DNA from: Clostridiales bacterium
GTDB taxonomy: Bacteria; Bacillota; Clostridia; Peptostreptococcales; Anaerovoracaceae
Reading direction: 5' to 3'
Assembly: GCA_012838265.1 (NCBI GenBank)
Contig: DUPP01000085.1
Coordinates: 1 to 48,615 of the forward strand
DNA: 48,615 bases
Each line of letters opens with the position of its first letter. Positions within the stretch are counted from its first letter, which is position 1. The notes under the pieces are model-generated. The model saw nothing but the letters and a program-made list of their open reading frames with translations. It ran no database searches and had not been told where the DNA came from. Below, in pieces: positions 19,575 to 29,857 of the stretch. A program made the translations under genes and the position numbers.

Positions 19575-20531
19575 TTATGTTTCAATTTCTCCTCCTCCAA
19601 TGCTGACCCTGTTATTCGGGGCATTTTCAGAAGTCAAATCTTTTATTCGCTTAAGGATTGGTGATCTAACATCCATCATATCCATTTTTTCCAGCTCGTA
19701 GTCTTCACCTATCATCGCATATTTGGATTCACCCAAGTTATGATATGGCAGTAGGTTCACCTCCGGATTGCCTGGTAGGTCATTAATAAATTTTGCAATT
19801 TCTATAGTCGTTTCATCGTCATCATTTATTCCTGCAATAATTGGTCTTCTTATTATGATTTTGGGAGTTTCGTTCTCTACTGACATTTGGCACAACCTCT
19901 TAATATTATCGAGAATCAATTCATTAGAAACACCTGTATATTTCATATGTTTTTTATTGTCTAAGAGTTTTATATCAACAAAAATAAGGTCACAGTATTC
20001 TGCCAGGACTTTTAGTTGTTCCCACGACCCATATGCAGATGTTTCGATTGCTGTATTCATAAACAAACATCCACGGCATTTTTTTAATAGTTCAACTGCC
20101 TTTTCATGTTGCAGCAACACTTCCCCGCCAGAAAGAGTGATTCCTCCTTTCGATCTTCTGTAAAAAGCTGAATCTTTTTTGATTCTCTCATATAGTTCGT
20201 CTACCGAGACCTTTTCCCCTATGATTTTTCTAGCTTTAGTCGGACATACGTCGACGCATTTTCCACAGGCATTGCATTTACTGAAATCTACATCAATCTT
20301 ATCATCTTTTAATTGATTGCATTCCATCGGACATATTTTTACACAGGCTTCACATCGTGTACATTTATTATTATTAAATGCCAATTGCGGTTTTGCCACG
20401 AATCCGAAAGGATTACTGCACCACTTACAGCGTAATGGACACCCTTTAAAAAAAATTATAGTTCTAATTCCAGGTCCATCTTCATTACGGTAATGACCTA
20501 TATCAAAAATGTTGATTTCATTACTCTCCAT
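19575..20531 (-). CDS. Glycyl-radical enzyme activating protein (radical SAM, with ferredoxin-like domain)
   Basis: FFKGCPLRCKWCSNP; two CxxCxxCxxxCP clusters. Confidence 0.95.
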   Translation of the reverse strand: MESNEINIFDIGHYRNEDGPGIRTIIFFKGCPLRCKWCSNPFGFVAKPQLAFNNNKCTRCEACVKICPMECNQLKDDKIDVDFSKCNACGKCVDVCPTKARKIIGEKVSVDELYERIKKDSAFYRRSKGGITLSGGEVLLQHEKAVELLKKCRGCLFMNTAIETSAYGSWEQLKVLAEYCDLIFVDIKLLDNKKHMKYTGVSNELILDNIKRLCQMSVENETPKIIIRRPIIAGINDDDETTIEIAKFINDLPGNPEVNLLPYHNLGESKYAMIGEDYELEKMDMMDVRSPILKRIKDLTSENAPNNRVSIGGGEIET

Positions 20532-20571
20532 GACTTCCCTTCTTTACCTTAAAACACTTTACCTAATCGAT

Positions 20572-20615
20572 CATTCAATAAATAGGCTCTGTTAGCACAG
20601 AGCTTATTTAAATTA
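20572..20615 (-). other. Intercistronic hairpin AATAAGCTCTGT-GCTA-ACAGAGCCTATTT between GRE C-part and activase
   Basis: Inverted repeat read directly. Confidence 0.6.
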
Positions 20616-20625
20616 TTAGGTGTTT

Positions 20626-20910
20626 CTAAAACTTATGTTCAGTTCTATTGATAACATCTTCCTGGCAGCGACGGCTCAAATCAGTCCAATATACACTGTA
20701 TCCTGCAATCCTAACCATAAGCGTGGGATATTTCTCTGGATTATCTAATGCATCAATTAAAACTGCTTTATCCACCGTATTAAACTGTACATGATATATG
20801 CCGTAATCATTCAGCATAGTTCTTACCAGATTGGCAAAATTATTTATCCCTGCAGCTTTATATTCAGGTTCATAATAAGTTGCATCTGGTGTGTTTAGTA
20901 TAGGCATCAT
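20626..20910 (-). CDS. Stand-alone glycyl-radical domain (C-terminal part of split GRE)
   Basis: YGIYHVQFNTVDKAVLIDALDNPEKYPTLMVRIAGYSVYWTDLSRRCQEDVINRTEHKF; own RBS aaggga and ATG. Confidence 0.9.
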   Translation of the reverse strand: MMPILNTPDATYYEPEYKAAGINNFANLVRTMLNDYGIYHVQFNTVDKAVLIDALDNPEKYPTLMVRIAGYSVYWTDLSRRCQEDVINRTEHKF

Positions 20911-21030
20911 AATTCATTCTCCCTTCAACAAGACTATAAATTAGATTTCTACTGCAATTCTGTTAACGGCGCTGAAGCACCGAGCAGAATATTAAGAAGG
21001 TTATCTAAAGGTTATCTATATTAAATATAG

Positions 21031-23286
21031 TTACTTCCTGGCAATCAATTCTGAATTACTGATCCACATATTTAAAAGCGTTCCGTTAGTATAGATAGGA
21101 TAGTTGAGTTTTCCATAACTTCTTGCAGCAAAGGTTGGTCCATGGGTATCTGCCTGCTGAGTTGCAGACATAGTATCTGAAAGAGGCTGACCGGCCAGTC
21201 TTCCATTTGGTGTTGCACCTGTCATCGCACCAAAGCCAATATGTGCCTGTACCATCTGTACGGCAGGATCACAATAACTACCGCGGTAATTCTTAAGGCT
21301 TTTGGTAGTGGTTGCAAAGAATGTCCATAGCTCTGCTGCAATATCATCGACATAATCGTCATCATTTCCATATTTGGGGGCAGCTAAAAGCTTGGTCCTG
21401 AGGTCTTCATATCCTTCAAAGTTAGCATCAATCGCTCCTTTTAAATCTTCAATCGTATATGCTTTATCTTCATAAATAACTTTCTTAACAGCTGCTACAG
21501 AATCTACCAATGTTCCAAATCCTACGAGTTGGATAGTTGGACCTACATTACATAGTGCTCCGCCTGATGCGGCATCGATACCTCTCTCTATAGCACCTCT
21601 GGTTAGAAGTGTATAGGTTGGGAGTTGGAATTGCTCTGCAAGGATTTTTTCAGCAATAATAGCATTTTTATGTGCAGCTTTAATCCCCCATTCTATTTGA
21701 TCTTTTACTGCCTTATAAAAGTCCCCAAAGGTTTTATACTGTGATGGGTCCCCTCCGTCGAATGACAAAAGTTCTCCTGCACCATATCCATCTACTCCCT
21801 CAGGCTTAATTCCACGGGTTAGAACGAGAGTAGGTGCATATCCCACATTGATGATACATGAATCCGTATGTCCATACTGATATCCCATAACACCGGGTTC
21901 AACGCATCCTATTGGGGAACCCCATTCAAGTATCTGCTCCATTGTATACGGGCTCTTTCCATATAATCCGCCTGATTTGTTTTCTAGCATACCTATCAAA
22001 GTTTCAACATTAAAGAAAGATGGGTGCCCCATTCCTTCTGCTGCGAGCTTAACGGCCTCGAGCAACAAATCGTCCGGAGTTTTCTGATGCAACAGCAAGC
22101 TGACCGAAGGAGCCGTTGTCTTTACATATCTCATAGCACGCAAGCAGAGATACGATAACTCATTCGATGCATCTCGCCTATTTTTATCCAAGCCGCCGAC
22201 ATCCACATGTGGATACCTGTAATAACCCCCGAAATAATACGCTAAGTCTGTGGATTGAAACCATGGATTGGAAGTGGTTTTAATGTACAGCTCCTCGATA
22301 AATTCCATTGCAAGTTCAGGGGTTAATGTCCCATCCTCAATTCCTTTTTTATAAAATGGATACATATATTGATCAAACCTGCCGTATGTTACTGATGGAC
22401 CAGCACCCTCAATAAACAGCAAACAGAAAACGAGCCAAACCACCTCTATTGCCTCGTAAAAGTTCCGGGGTGGATTCCAAGGTACATGCCTCATGCATTC
22501 TTCCATAGCTAACAATTCACTTTTGCGAATTGGATCACTTTCCTTTTGTGCCATTTCTGCAGCAGTATCTGCATAATTTTCAGCCAATTGCTTTATCCCC
22601 AGCAGAACTTCTATCAAACCCATATAGAATTCTTTTTTGTCAATGCTCGCAGGATCGTTCGGATCCAACTCTTCCAAACACTTTTTTGCTTTTTCATACA
22701 GTCCAACGAAGCCGTGTTCCATAAGATAAGGATAATCCGGTAGAAAATGAGAGCCATGGGATGTTATGTAGTTTACAATATCAGCAAATCCTCCTGCCTG
22801 CATTTTATTTACTTCGTCCTCGGTAAGGTATTGTGCCCATAAACTTGTCAGTGTCTTATCCTTCCAATATGGAATTAGTTCCTCCCGCAGCTCTTTTTTG
22901 TCTGCTTCAGAAATTTGAAAAGGATCATAGGGACGATTCTCCATATTGTCAAGATCGTCCGCCAACCAATGTGCATGCATTTCTATTGCAATTTGAACGC
23001 CTCTGATTCTTGATGCAGGCCAACCTGCCAGTCGTTCATAATCGTAAATTATAGGTTTCATCGTTCTGTAAAGTTCTGCAGAAGCCTTGTACCTTCTTCT
23101 GATTTGAGGCTGTCCCTCCGTCTCCTTATAAACTTTTGTCAATACCCGGGCTCTAAAGATATCGCCATTAGGTCTTTCAGCATGCAGCATGCCGTTTAAC
23201 TCCTGTATCCTTTTAGTGCTTCCTACTTTTGCAATCTTCCCATCACGAATCTCAAGACCCATTTTTGCACCGGCTGATTCTGACAT
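21031..23286 (-). CDS. Glycyl-radical enzyme, PFL-like barrel domain (N-terminal part of split GRE)
   Basis: PFL-family sequence; GSPIGCVEPG active-site Cys/Glu motif; ends TNGTLLNMWISNSELIARK* just before where the glycyl domain normally begins; start set to MSES behind GGGAGG. Confidence 0.92.
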   Translation of the reverse strand: MSESAGAKMGLEIRDGKIAKVGSTKRIQELNGMLHAERPNGDIFRARVLTKVYKETEGQPQIRRRYKASAELYRTMKPIIYDYERLAGWPASRIRGVQIAIEMHAHWLADDLDNMENRPYDPFQISEADKKELREELIPYWKDKTLTSLWAQYLTEDEVNKMQAGGFADIVNYITSHGSHFLPDYPYLMEHGFVGLYEKAKKCLEELDPNDPASIDKKEFYMGLIEVLLGIKQLAENYADTAAEMAQKESDPIRKSELLAMEECMRHVPWNPPRNFYEAIEVVWLVFCLLFIEGAGPSVTYGRFDQYMYPFYKKGIEDGTLTPELAMEFIEELYIKTTSNPWFQSTDLAYYFGGYYRYPHVDVGGLDKNRRDASNELSYLCLRAMRYVKTTAPSVSLLLHQKTPDDLLLEAVKLAAEGMGHPSFFNVETLIGMLENKSGGLYGKSPYTMEQILEWGSPIGCVEPGVMGYQYGHTDSCIINVGYAPTLVLTRGIKPEGVDGYGAGELLSFDGGDPSQYKTFGDFYKAVKDQIEWGIKAAHKNAIIAEKILAEQFQLPTYTLLTRGAIERGIDAASGGALCNVGPTIQLVGFGTLVDSVAAVKKVIYEDKAYTIEDLKGAIDANFEGYEDLRTKLLAAPKYGNDDDYVDDIAAELWTFFATTTKSLKNYRGSYCDPAVQMVQAHIGFGAMTGATPNGRLAGQPLSDTMSATQQADTHGPTFAARSYGKLNYPIYTNGTLLNMWISNSELIARK

Positions 23287-23391
23287 GATATGCACCTCCC
23301 ATTTGATTAAAATATGGCTATTAAGTCAAGTAAGCTTAGAATAAACCATCATAATTAATAATACATATACTTATACTCATTATTATTTAGG

Positions 23392-23407
23392 AGCAAATTT
23401 TATGCCA
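23392..23407 (-). promoter_or_regulatory. Sigma54 -24/-12 promoter of GRE operon, TGGCAT-AAAAT-TTGCT
   Basis: Matches TGGCAY-N5-TTGCW. Confidence 0.8.
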
Positions 23408-23613
23408 TGAAATCATATCCTATAATCCATGCTTTAAGGTGACAATAATTTTAGTGCCTTCATAAAAATATTTTTTTTCGACATGATGATTCTGGATTGA
23501 TTAGGGGAATAAAACATGTTACCTTTTTGCAACACTTGTAGAGCTATTGCTACTAACCATTCATTTTAAAATGATGGAGAATTTTACGGTTAAAATTATA
23601 GGGGGGGCTCAAG

Positions 23614-25044
23614 ATGAAGAAGAATAATAAACAAACAGTTTCGACATCCTCTAAAAAGGTTCGGGAAAAGAAAGCCACCGATAGATCCGTAATGCTATCA
23701 TCTATATTGGATAATATTGATATCGCAATAGTTGCCGTGGATAAGGAGGGCGTCGTCTTCTATGCAAACGAAAATTATGGAATTCATATAGGCAAACACC
23801 TGCGCGACATCCTTGGTAAAAAATTGCAGAACGTATATGAAGGCTCGACAACAATAACCGCTCTGAAAACAGAAAAAAAGGTTGTTGTTGAAAAAAAGGT
23901 ATGCCCTGTTGATAATACTAAATATGTAACCGGAATAGCCAGCCCAATTTTTGACGGAAATGAGTTAAAAGGCGCTTTTTCCTTATACATGGATCTTCCT
24001 TCTGAAGGAGTTAAGCTGGAGAATTCCACTCAAACTTTTTTCTCAAAATATGTAAGGCAAAAATTATATGACTCTATGAAAGAGTTGGAAGAATATAATA
24101 TTATTGGACAAAGTGCCACCTTTCTTCAAATTATCGAAAAAGCCTCGATTATTGCAGAAACTGATGTTCCAATAATGATACGCGGGGAACATGGAGTTGG
24201 TAAAGAGGTGATTGCAAAATATATTCATCGTAAAAGCAAAAGATGTGATAAGCCTTTTGTTGTTATAAATTGTGCGGCTATACCAGAAAATCTTGTTGAG
24301 AGTGAGCTCTTTGGATATGAGGGCGGCTCTTTTACCGGAGCGAGAGCAGGCGGTAAAATTGGTAAATTTGAGTTAGCTAACGGCGGAACATTATTTCTTG
24401 ATGAAATCGGGGATATGCCCCTTATGATGCAGCCTAAATTGCTGCGTGCAATCCAGGAATATGAGATTGAAAAAATCGGAAGCGAGAAAGCCGTTAGTAT
24501 TGATGTCAGAATTATATGCGCGACAAATCAGCCATTAGAGAAAATGATTCTCGAAAAAAAATTTCGTGAAGATCTTTATTATAGGGTAAATTCTTTTTCT
24601 ATTCATATACCTCCATTAAGAGAAAGAAAAGAGGATATCACACTGCTGATTCAGTATTATCTCAATTTATTTAATAAAAAGTATGGTAGAAATATAAGCT
24701 TATCACCCGAAGCGATTTCTCATTTATATCATTACAGTTGGCCAGGTAATATCCGTGAGATTAGAAATTGCCTGGAAAACGCAGTCATAATGTGTGAAAA
24801 TGACGTTTGCGATGCTTCTGTGATACTGAATTATCTGAATCAACCTTATGATATAGGGGAGCAATCAACAGTTCCGGAAGTGCATAATCTAAAGCTACTA
24901 AGCGAAATCGTAGCGGATGCTGAAAAAAATGCAATCGTAGAAGCTTTAGAAATAACAAATAATAATAAAACGGAAGCCATGCGTATCCTCGGTTTAAGCC
25001 GGAAAACATTTTATCGAAAGATGAATGATTATAAGCTGCTATAA
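23614..25044 (+). CDS. Sigma54-dependent PAS-AAA-Fis transcriptional activator
   Basis: GSFTGA loop, Walker motifs (GEHGVGKE), C-terminal Fis-type HTH. Confidence 0.93.
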   Translation: MKKNNKQTVSTSSKKVREKKATDRSVMLSSILDNIDIAIVAVDKEGVVFYANENYGIHIGKHLRDILGKKLQNVYEGSTTITALKTEKKVVVEKKVCPVDNTKYVTGIASPIFDGNELKGAFSLYMDLPSEGVKLENSTQTFFSKYVRQKLYDSMKELEEYNIIGQSATFLQIIEKASIIAETDVPIMIRGEHGVGKEVIAKYIHRKSKRCDKPFVVINCAAIPENLVESELFGYEGGSFTGARAGGKIGKFELANGGTLFLDEIGDMPLMMQPKLLRAIQEYEIEKIGSEKAVSIDVRIICATNQPLEKMILEKKFREDLYYRVNSFSIHIPPLRERKEDITLLIQYYLNLFNKKYGRNISLSPEAISHLYHYSWPGNIREIRNCLENAVIMCENDVCDASVILNYLNQPYDIGEQSTVPEVHNLKLLSEIVADAEKNAIVEALEITNNNKTEAMRILGLSRKTFYRKMNDYKLL

Positions 25045-25078
25045 TATATACATATAAAAAATATCTTATATCAAAAAA

Positions 25079-25115
25079 AGAAAACGCAGAACAGTTGATT
25101 AATCTGCGTTTTCTT
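25079..25115. terminator. Bidirectional terminator AAGAAAACGCAGA/TCTGCGTTTTCTT
   Basis: 13-bp inverted repeat between convergent genes. Confidence 0.8.
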
Positions 25116-25146
25116 TATTATTATAATTTTACAGTATTACTAATTA

Positions 25147-26529
25147 TTAATGAACATTATTAGGGTCCTCAACATCTTCCAGGTTGCAAGCTTTCAAGCT
25201 AACAAGTGAGAAATCTTTCTTAAATCTTGGTCCATTTGTTTCTCTTGTGAAGAGAAGCGTTATAATGAAAGCTGCTAACATCATACCTGCCATTACATAT
25301 AAACCTGCGTAGTATCCGGAAGCTGTCTGCCAGCCGCCCGCAGCATCTATAAGAGCTCCTATAACGAATGTTGCAATACCACCGCCGAAATACATACCAA
25401 AAACAACTAAGGAGTTACCCATTACAACGCCGCCCTTTTCGGAAGAAACGGCAATAAATTTGTAAATCATAGCATATACGGCATTTAGTGCAAATCCCAT
25501 GAATAATTGAAGAATTATAAGAAGAGCAAGGGATATCCCTGCAAACTGCATCAATACAAATGCGACAACTAACCACATAGTACAAATCAAAAGTGCTGTT
25601 TTTGAACCAATTCTATCGGAGATACCGCCCCAGAATACTTGCCCCAATCCTCCCGTGATAGTGAATACTACACTTAAGCTAGCTGCAAGTGCCGGATCGA
25701 AATTGCCAACAAATGTTATATATGGTGTCAGCCAGAAGTTAATTCCGGAATAGCAGAACAGGCAGCAGAACGCAACAATTACAATGATTGAAATATTTGG
25801 GTTCTTGATACATCTGCCAAGCAATCCTGGTGGAGGAGTAAAGTCGCTATCATTAGAATCTTGACCAAGCTGGGTAGTATATCCGCTTTTTACTGCATTG
25901 TCTTGGAACCTCTGGTAGTTCATAGGACCCGACCATTTATAGTAGAACGACCATACAATATACCCAGTAATGGGGAATATCAGGAAAACATATCTCCATA
26001 CTTCATCGCCAAAAGTACTGAGATAGAATGTAACAATGATTCCTCCTATAAGTGTGCCCCATGGATAACCGGTATGATGTAATCCCACAAAGAACCCGCT
26101 CTTTTCTTTTGGTGACCATTCCATCATCATTCCAACCTCGCATGCTTCGCCTGCGCCGCTAGTAAGACCTCTAATAACGTTTAATGCAAAGAAAACTGCA
26201 AAAACAGCACTGATCGCTTGGAATCCGCAAAGAAGAGTAGCAGTTAAGTAAACAGATGCCAATGCAAAGGAGCGTTTCTTTCTTGCCCATCCGGTTCCGC
26301 CTTTATCTGCCCAGGCACTTAAAGGAATCGCCCCCGCAGCAAGACCGAACAAAGCAAAAGTCTGAAGTAACCCAAACGTCGTTGCACTGATCCCATATTC
26401 TTCAATGATATATGGAGAAATTCTGTTAAGCAATTCTCTTATATTTGCGTTGACTGCATAGATTATCCAAAGAAACCCCCATGCAGTCCATGTTTGAGGT
26501 GGAACTTTTTTGATAATTTTTTCATTCAT
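25147..26529 (-). CDS. MFS transporter
   Basis: 12-TM-type; start at MNEKIIKK behind gaggagg; preceded by sigma54 promoter. Confidence 0.88.
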   Translation of the reverse strand: MNEKIIKKVPPQTWTAWGFLWIIYAVNANIRELLNRISPYIIEEYGISATTFGLLQTFALFGLAAGAIPLSAWADKGGTGWARKKRSFALASVYLTATLLCGFQAISAVFAVFFALNVIRGLTSGAGEACEVGMMMEWSPKEKSGFFVGLHHTGYPWGTLIGGIIVTFYLSTFGDEVWRYVFLIFPITGYIVWSFYYKWSGPMNYQRFQDNAVKSGYTTQLGQDSNDSDFTPPPGLLGRCIKNPNISIIVIVAFCCLFCYSGINFWLTPYITFVGNFDPALAASLSVVFTITGGLGQVFWGGISDRIGSKTALLICTMWLVVAFVLMQFAGISLALLIILQLFMGFALNAVYAMIYKFIAVSSEKGGVVMGNSLVVFGMYFGGGIATFVIGALIDAAGGWQTASGYYAGLYVMAGMMLAAFIITLLFTRETNGPRFKKDFSLVSLKACNLEDVEDPNNVH

Positions 26530-26673
26530 ATCAATAACCTCCTCGTTAAACCTCAAATAATACAAAATCCAGGCATGCCCGTAATCACATTCTTCACCTC
26601 CCAAGCATTTCGAGACAGCCCTTTAAAAATAATAAAATGATATTAAAATTAGTTCATTTGCTCACACACTGAA

Positions 26674-26689
26674 AGCAATTCCTATGCCA
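26674..26689 (-). promoter_or_regulatory. Sigma54 -24/-12 promoter of MFS gene, TGGCAT-AGGAA-TTGCT
   Basis: Matches TGGCAY-N5-TTGCW; same orientation as the gene. Confidence 0.78.
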
Positions 26690-26894
26690 TTAATAAAAAC
26701 GTTATATTTTCACGCTTGCAGAAGCTTTCATCAGCATGAATAGAACATTATCCTGTATTCCATGACACAAAACTTATATTTTTGTTTCCCAAATGACACT
26801 GTAGGCATTTTCTTGGTCCATTCAGTCTGAAATATGTTACAATGTTGATAATGTGAACAACCAAATCAACAAACAAAGATGAAAGAGGGCAAAA

Positions 26895-27737
26895 ATGATT
26901 AACGATATAGCACCAAGAAGATTTGACAACTGTTATAAAAACAAAAAGGCTGAGCCGCATGATTTATTCCTTTCATATGAGGGAAACACGGTCCTGGTAA
27001 AAAAGGATAAGGATAAACTCTGGTATCCGTCATTCAAAGATTACGAGGAAGATTTTCCGGGGCTTGCCGAAAATGCTACGTTTTTGTTCACCGTTGATGA
27101 TATCAATTACTACCTTGTAGAAGAGAAGGGTCTTGACTCAGTGGATGGTTGGACATATATATCCACCGAAAACTTCAGGACTGAGCCAAAGAAATGGCGC
27201 TCATTTGTAGGTGTGGCAGGATGGCAATTGAGCCGCTGGTATGGTAATAATCTCTTTTGCGGTAGATGCGGTAAACCTATGAAACGTTCTGAAAAGGAAC
27301 GCATGATCTATTGTGAAGCCTGTGGATATCAAAGTTATCCCACTATATCCCCATGTGTTATCGTTGCCGTCCATGACGGTGATCGTTTGCTTTTGACCAA
27401 ATATAAAGGTCGCACTTATACTAGACATGCTCTGATAGCGGGTTTTGCTGAAATAGGCGAGAGTTTGGAGCAAGCAGTACACAGGGAAGTGGAAGAAGAG
27501 GTCGGTCTTAAGGTAAAAAACTTAAAATTCTATAAGAGTCAGCCATGGCCTTTCACAGATACGCTTCTTGTAGGTTTTTATGCTGAGCTTGACGGTGATG
27601 ATACAATTACTCTTCAGGAAGATGAGCTTTCCTCCGGTGAATGGTTTAACAGAGATGACATTCCACCTGATAAATATAAAATAAGCCTTACTGGCGAGAT
27701 GATGACTGCATTTAAAAACCGTACTGTAGAATTATAA
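26895..27737 (+). CDS. nudC: NAD(+) diphosphatase (NADH pyrophosphatase, Nudix + zinc ribbon)
   Basis: CGRCGKPMKRSEKERMIYCEACGYQSYP and Nudix GFAEIGESLEQAVHREVEEEVGL. Confidence 0.93.
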   Translation: MINDIAPRRFDNCYKNKKAEPHDLFLSYEGNTVLVKKDKDKLWYPSFKDYEEDFPGLAENATFLFTVDDINYYLVEEKGLDSVDGWTYISTENFRTEPKKWRSFVGVAGWQLSRWYGNNLFCGRCGKPMKRSEKERMIYCEACGYQSYPTISPCVIVAVHDGDRLLLTKYKGRTYTRHALIAGFAEIGESLEQAVHREVEEEVGLKVKNLKFYKSQPWPFTDTLLVGFYAELDGDDTITLQEDELSSGEWFNRDDIPPDKYKISLTGEMMTAFKNRTVEL

Positions 27738-27998
27738 TAATCACAGGACATCGCTCTATATTCCGTTTTGCATGCTCTATGCTCGCTGTGGAAATTTGCA
27801 ATATTTTTCTTTCTATGGTACAATTGTCTGGTTCAGTATTTCATTTTTACACACATTGAATAATGAAGTTTTAAAATGCAATACTACATATAATTAGGCC
27901 TTAAATTAATAACTGGTATCTCAGTTATTCTGTAAGCCCTGATTATCTGTTCCAAATCTTTGCCGCCTACCGGCGAAGTAAAGTAGAAAGGAGTAATT

Positions 27999-28607
27999 AT
28001 GGCTATATTAAATGCAGAAAAACGAAATGAACGCTTAAAAGGAAAGCAACTTAGAAAACAAGGTTTTGTTCCCGCAATTATATACGGAAAAGATCTAGAA
28101 GAATCCGTGATGATTCAATTTCCACAAAATAAGATTAAAAAATTTCTAAGAACAAATGCCACTGGAAGCAAGGTTGAATTAAATGTTGGAGATAAAAAAT
28201 ATAATACACTTTTAAAAGATATTTCCTATGTTCCAGTCATCAATGAGCCTGAGCATCTAAGCTTCCAAACACTGATAAGTGGTGAAAAAGTCACTAGTAC
28301 TGCTCAGATTATCCTTATAAACAAAGAAATGATTGCTGACACTATATTGCAATCACTTCATGAGCTGTCCTACAGAGCCTATCCTGCGGACCTGTTCGAC
28401 AAAATTGAAATTGACATGGAAGGAAGAGAAGCTGGGGACGTATTTAGGGTAAGTGATCTTGAAGTTGCAAAAAATGAGGCCATCGAAATCAGGACTTCTC
28501 CTGATAGTATTATTTTTTCAATCATAGCCCGCAGCAAGGCAACAAGCCTTGATGAAGAGCCAGGCGAAGAAGGGGAAACCGAAGAAGCTGCTAGTGAAGG
28601 CGAATAA
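27999..28607 (+). CDS. rplY: 50S ribosomal protein L25/general stress protein Ctc
   Basis: GFVPAIIYGKDLEES, C-terminal acidic tail. Confidence 0.85.
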   Translation: MAILNAEKRNERLKGKQLRKQGFVPAIIYGKDLEESVMIQFPQNKIKKFLRTNATGSKVELNVGDKKYNTLLKDISYVPVINEPEHLSFQTLISGEKVTSTAQIILINKEMIADTILQSLHELSYRAYPADLFDKIEIDMEGREAGDVFRVSDLEVAKNEAIEIRTSPDSIIFSIIARSKATSLDEEPGEEGETEEAASEGE

Positions 28608-28631
28608 TTTGAATTATAATCTCCATATAAG

Positions 28632-28659
28632 AACGACTGTCTTTGAGAGACAGTCGTTT
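28632..28659 (+). terminator. Terminator AACGACTGTCT/AGACAGTCGTT
   Basis: Inverted repeat after rplY. Confidence 0.7.
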
Positions 28660-28700
28660 ATGTTTAACAAGCAATAAAAATAAATCAATAAACGAACGAA

Positions 28701-29618
28701 TCATAACCCTTTGAGACTTAACTGAGTTGCACAAATCACAAGCGAATAATATTTTTCTTCAAAGGTAGACCCCCTTGATGGCAATACTATAGGAATTTTA
28801 GCACCTAATATGCAGCCTGCCATTTTTGCACCGGCAAGGTATATTAAAGCCTTAGTCAAAATGTTTCCAGTTGCTACATTGGGTACAAGCATAATATCTG
28901 CATCACCCGTTACAGGGCTTTCGAAGCCTTTTATTGCCGCGGATTCTTTGGAAAATGTTAAATCACAGGAAATGGGTCCTTCTATATAGCAATCACCGAA
29001 CCGACCCTCTAAGCTCATTTTTTTGAGCTCCGCCGCATCGACTGTATCAATCATCTTCGGGTTCACTGTCTCTATCGCCGTTACTGCTGCAATCTTTGGG
29101 CTTTCAACACCCAAATTGCGAAATAGCTCCAAAGAATTTTCAACAATACCTACCTTCTCCTTCAAAGTAGGATTGATAATCATTCCACCGTCAGTAAACC
29201 CTATTAGCTTATGGTACGCAGGAATCTCCATAATACACATATGTGACATAATCCTGCCTTTTCCAATCCCTGTTTCCTTATTGACAACTTCTTTTAGAAG
29301 AGTTCTTGTCTCCAACTTCCCTTTCATAAGGAAATCCCCTTTACCATTTCGAATAAACTCAACGGCTTTATAAGCTGCCTCCTGATCGTTTGATGCCTCA
29401 ACAACTTTTGCTTCTTCGATGGGATGAAAAAGTGCTTTACCTTTTTCTAATATATTTGCTTTATTTCCTATCAATATATAATCTAATAAATTATCTTCCT
29501 GCGCTTTAAATACGGCTTCCAGTACATGTTCATCATCGGCAGCAGCGACCACTACTACTTTTTTAATTTTGCTATTATTAATATTACTAATTAAGTCATA
29601 AAAATTTTTATATGCCAT
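28701..29618 (-). CDS. Phosphate acetyl/butyryltransferase family protein
   Basis: FLMKGKLETRTLLKEVVNKETG; PNVATGNILTKALIYLAGAKMAG; start re-set to MAYKNFYDL. Confidence 0.85.
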   Translation of the reverse strand: MAYKNFYDLISNINNSKIKKVVVVAAADDEHVLEAVFKAQEDNLLDYILIGNKANILEKGKALFHPIEEAKVVEASNDQEAAYKAVEFIRNGKGDFLMKGKLETRTLLKEVVNKETGIGKGRIMSHMCIMEIPAYHKLIGFTDGGMIINPTLKEKVGIVENSLELFRNLGVESPKIAAVTAIETVNPKMIDTVDAAELKKMSLEGRFGDCYIEGPISCDLTFSKESAAIKGFESPVTGDADIMLVPNVATGNILTKALIYLAGAKMAGCILGAKIPIVLPSRGSTFEEKYYSLVICATQLSLKGL

Positions 29619-29780
29619 TTGGTGTTTCCCCTTCCATAACTGGTACGCATGTCTATTTATTGAATTATAACGCATCAGTAGATAATTTTCGACCCAATCT
29701 ATTAAAATAATAAAATCCACCTCACTTGAGATGGATTTTAAAATTGAAGAATGCGCCAGCACCGACGCTTTTTCAACACA

Positions 29781-29825
29781 TTAACTTTCTGTGCCCGGCA
29801 CTTTAGTGCCGGTAACAGAAGTTAA
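29781..29825. repeat. Two-tier hairpin element (TTAACTTTCTGT..CCGGCAC TTTA GTGCCGG..ACAGAAGTTAA)
   Basis: Inverted repeats; resembles elements at 20957 and 18156. Confidence 0.6.
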
Positions 29826-29857
29826 GGTATAGCAACATTATTGTATGTATGCTCAGT

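Noticed and set aside
29619-29762. 48-aa N-terminal extension of the phosphotransacylase-like ORF
   Set aside because: Family start fits MAYKNFYDL at 29618; the upstream part has no family similarity.
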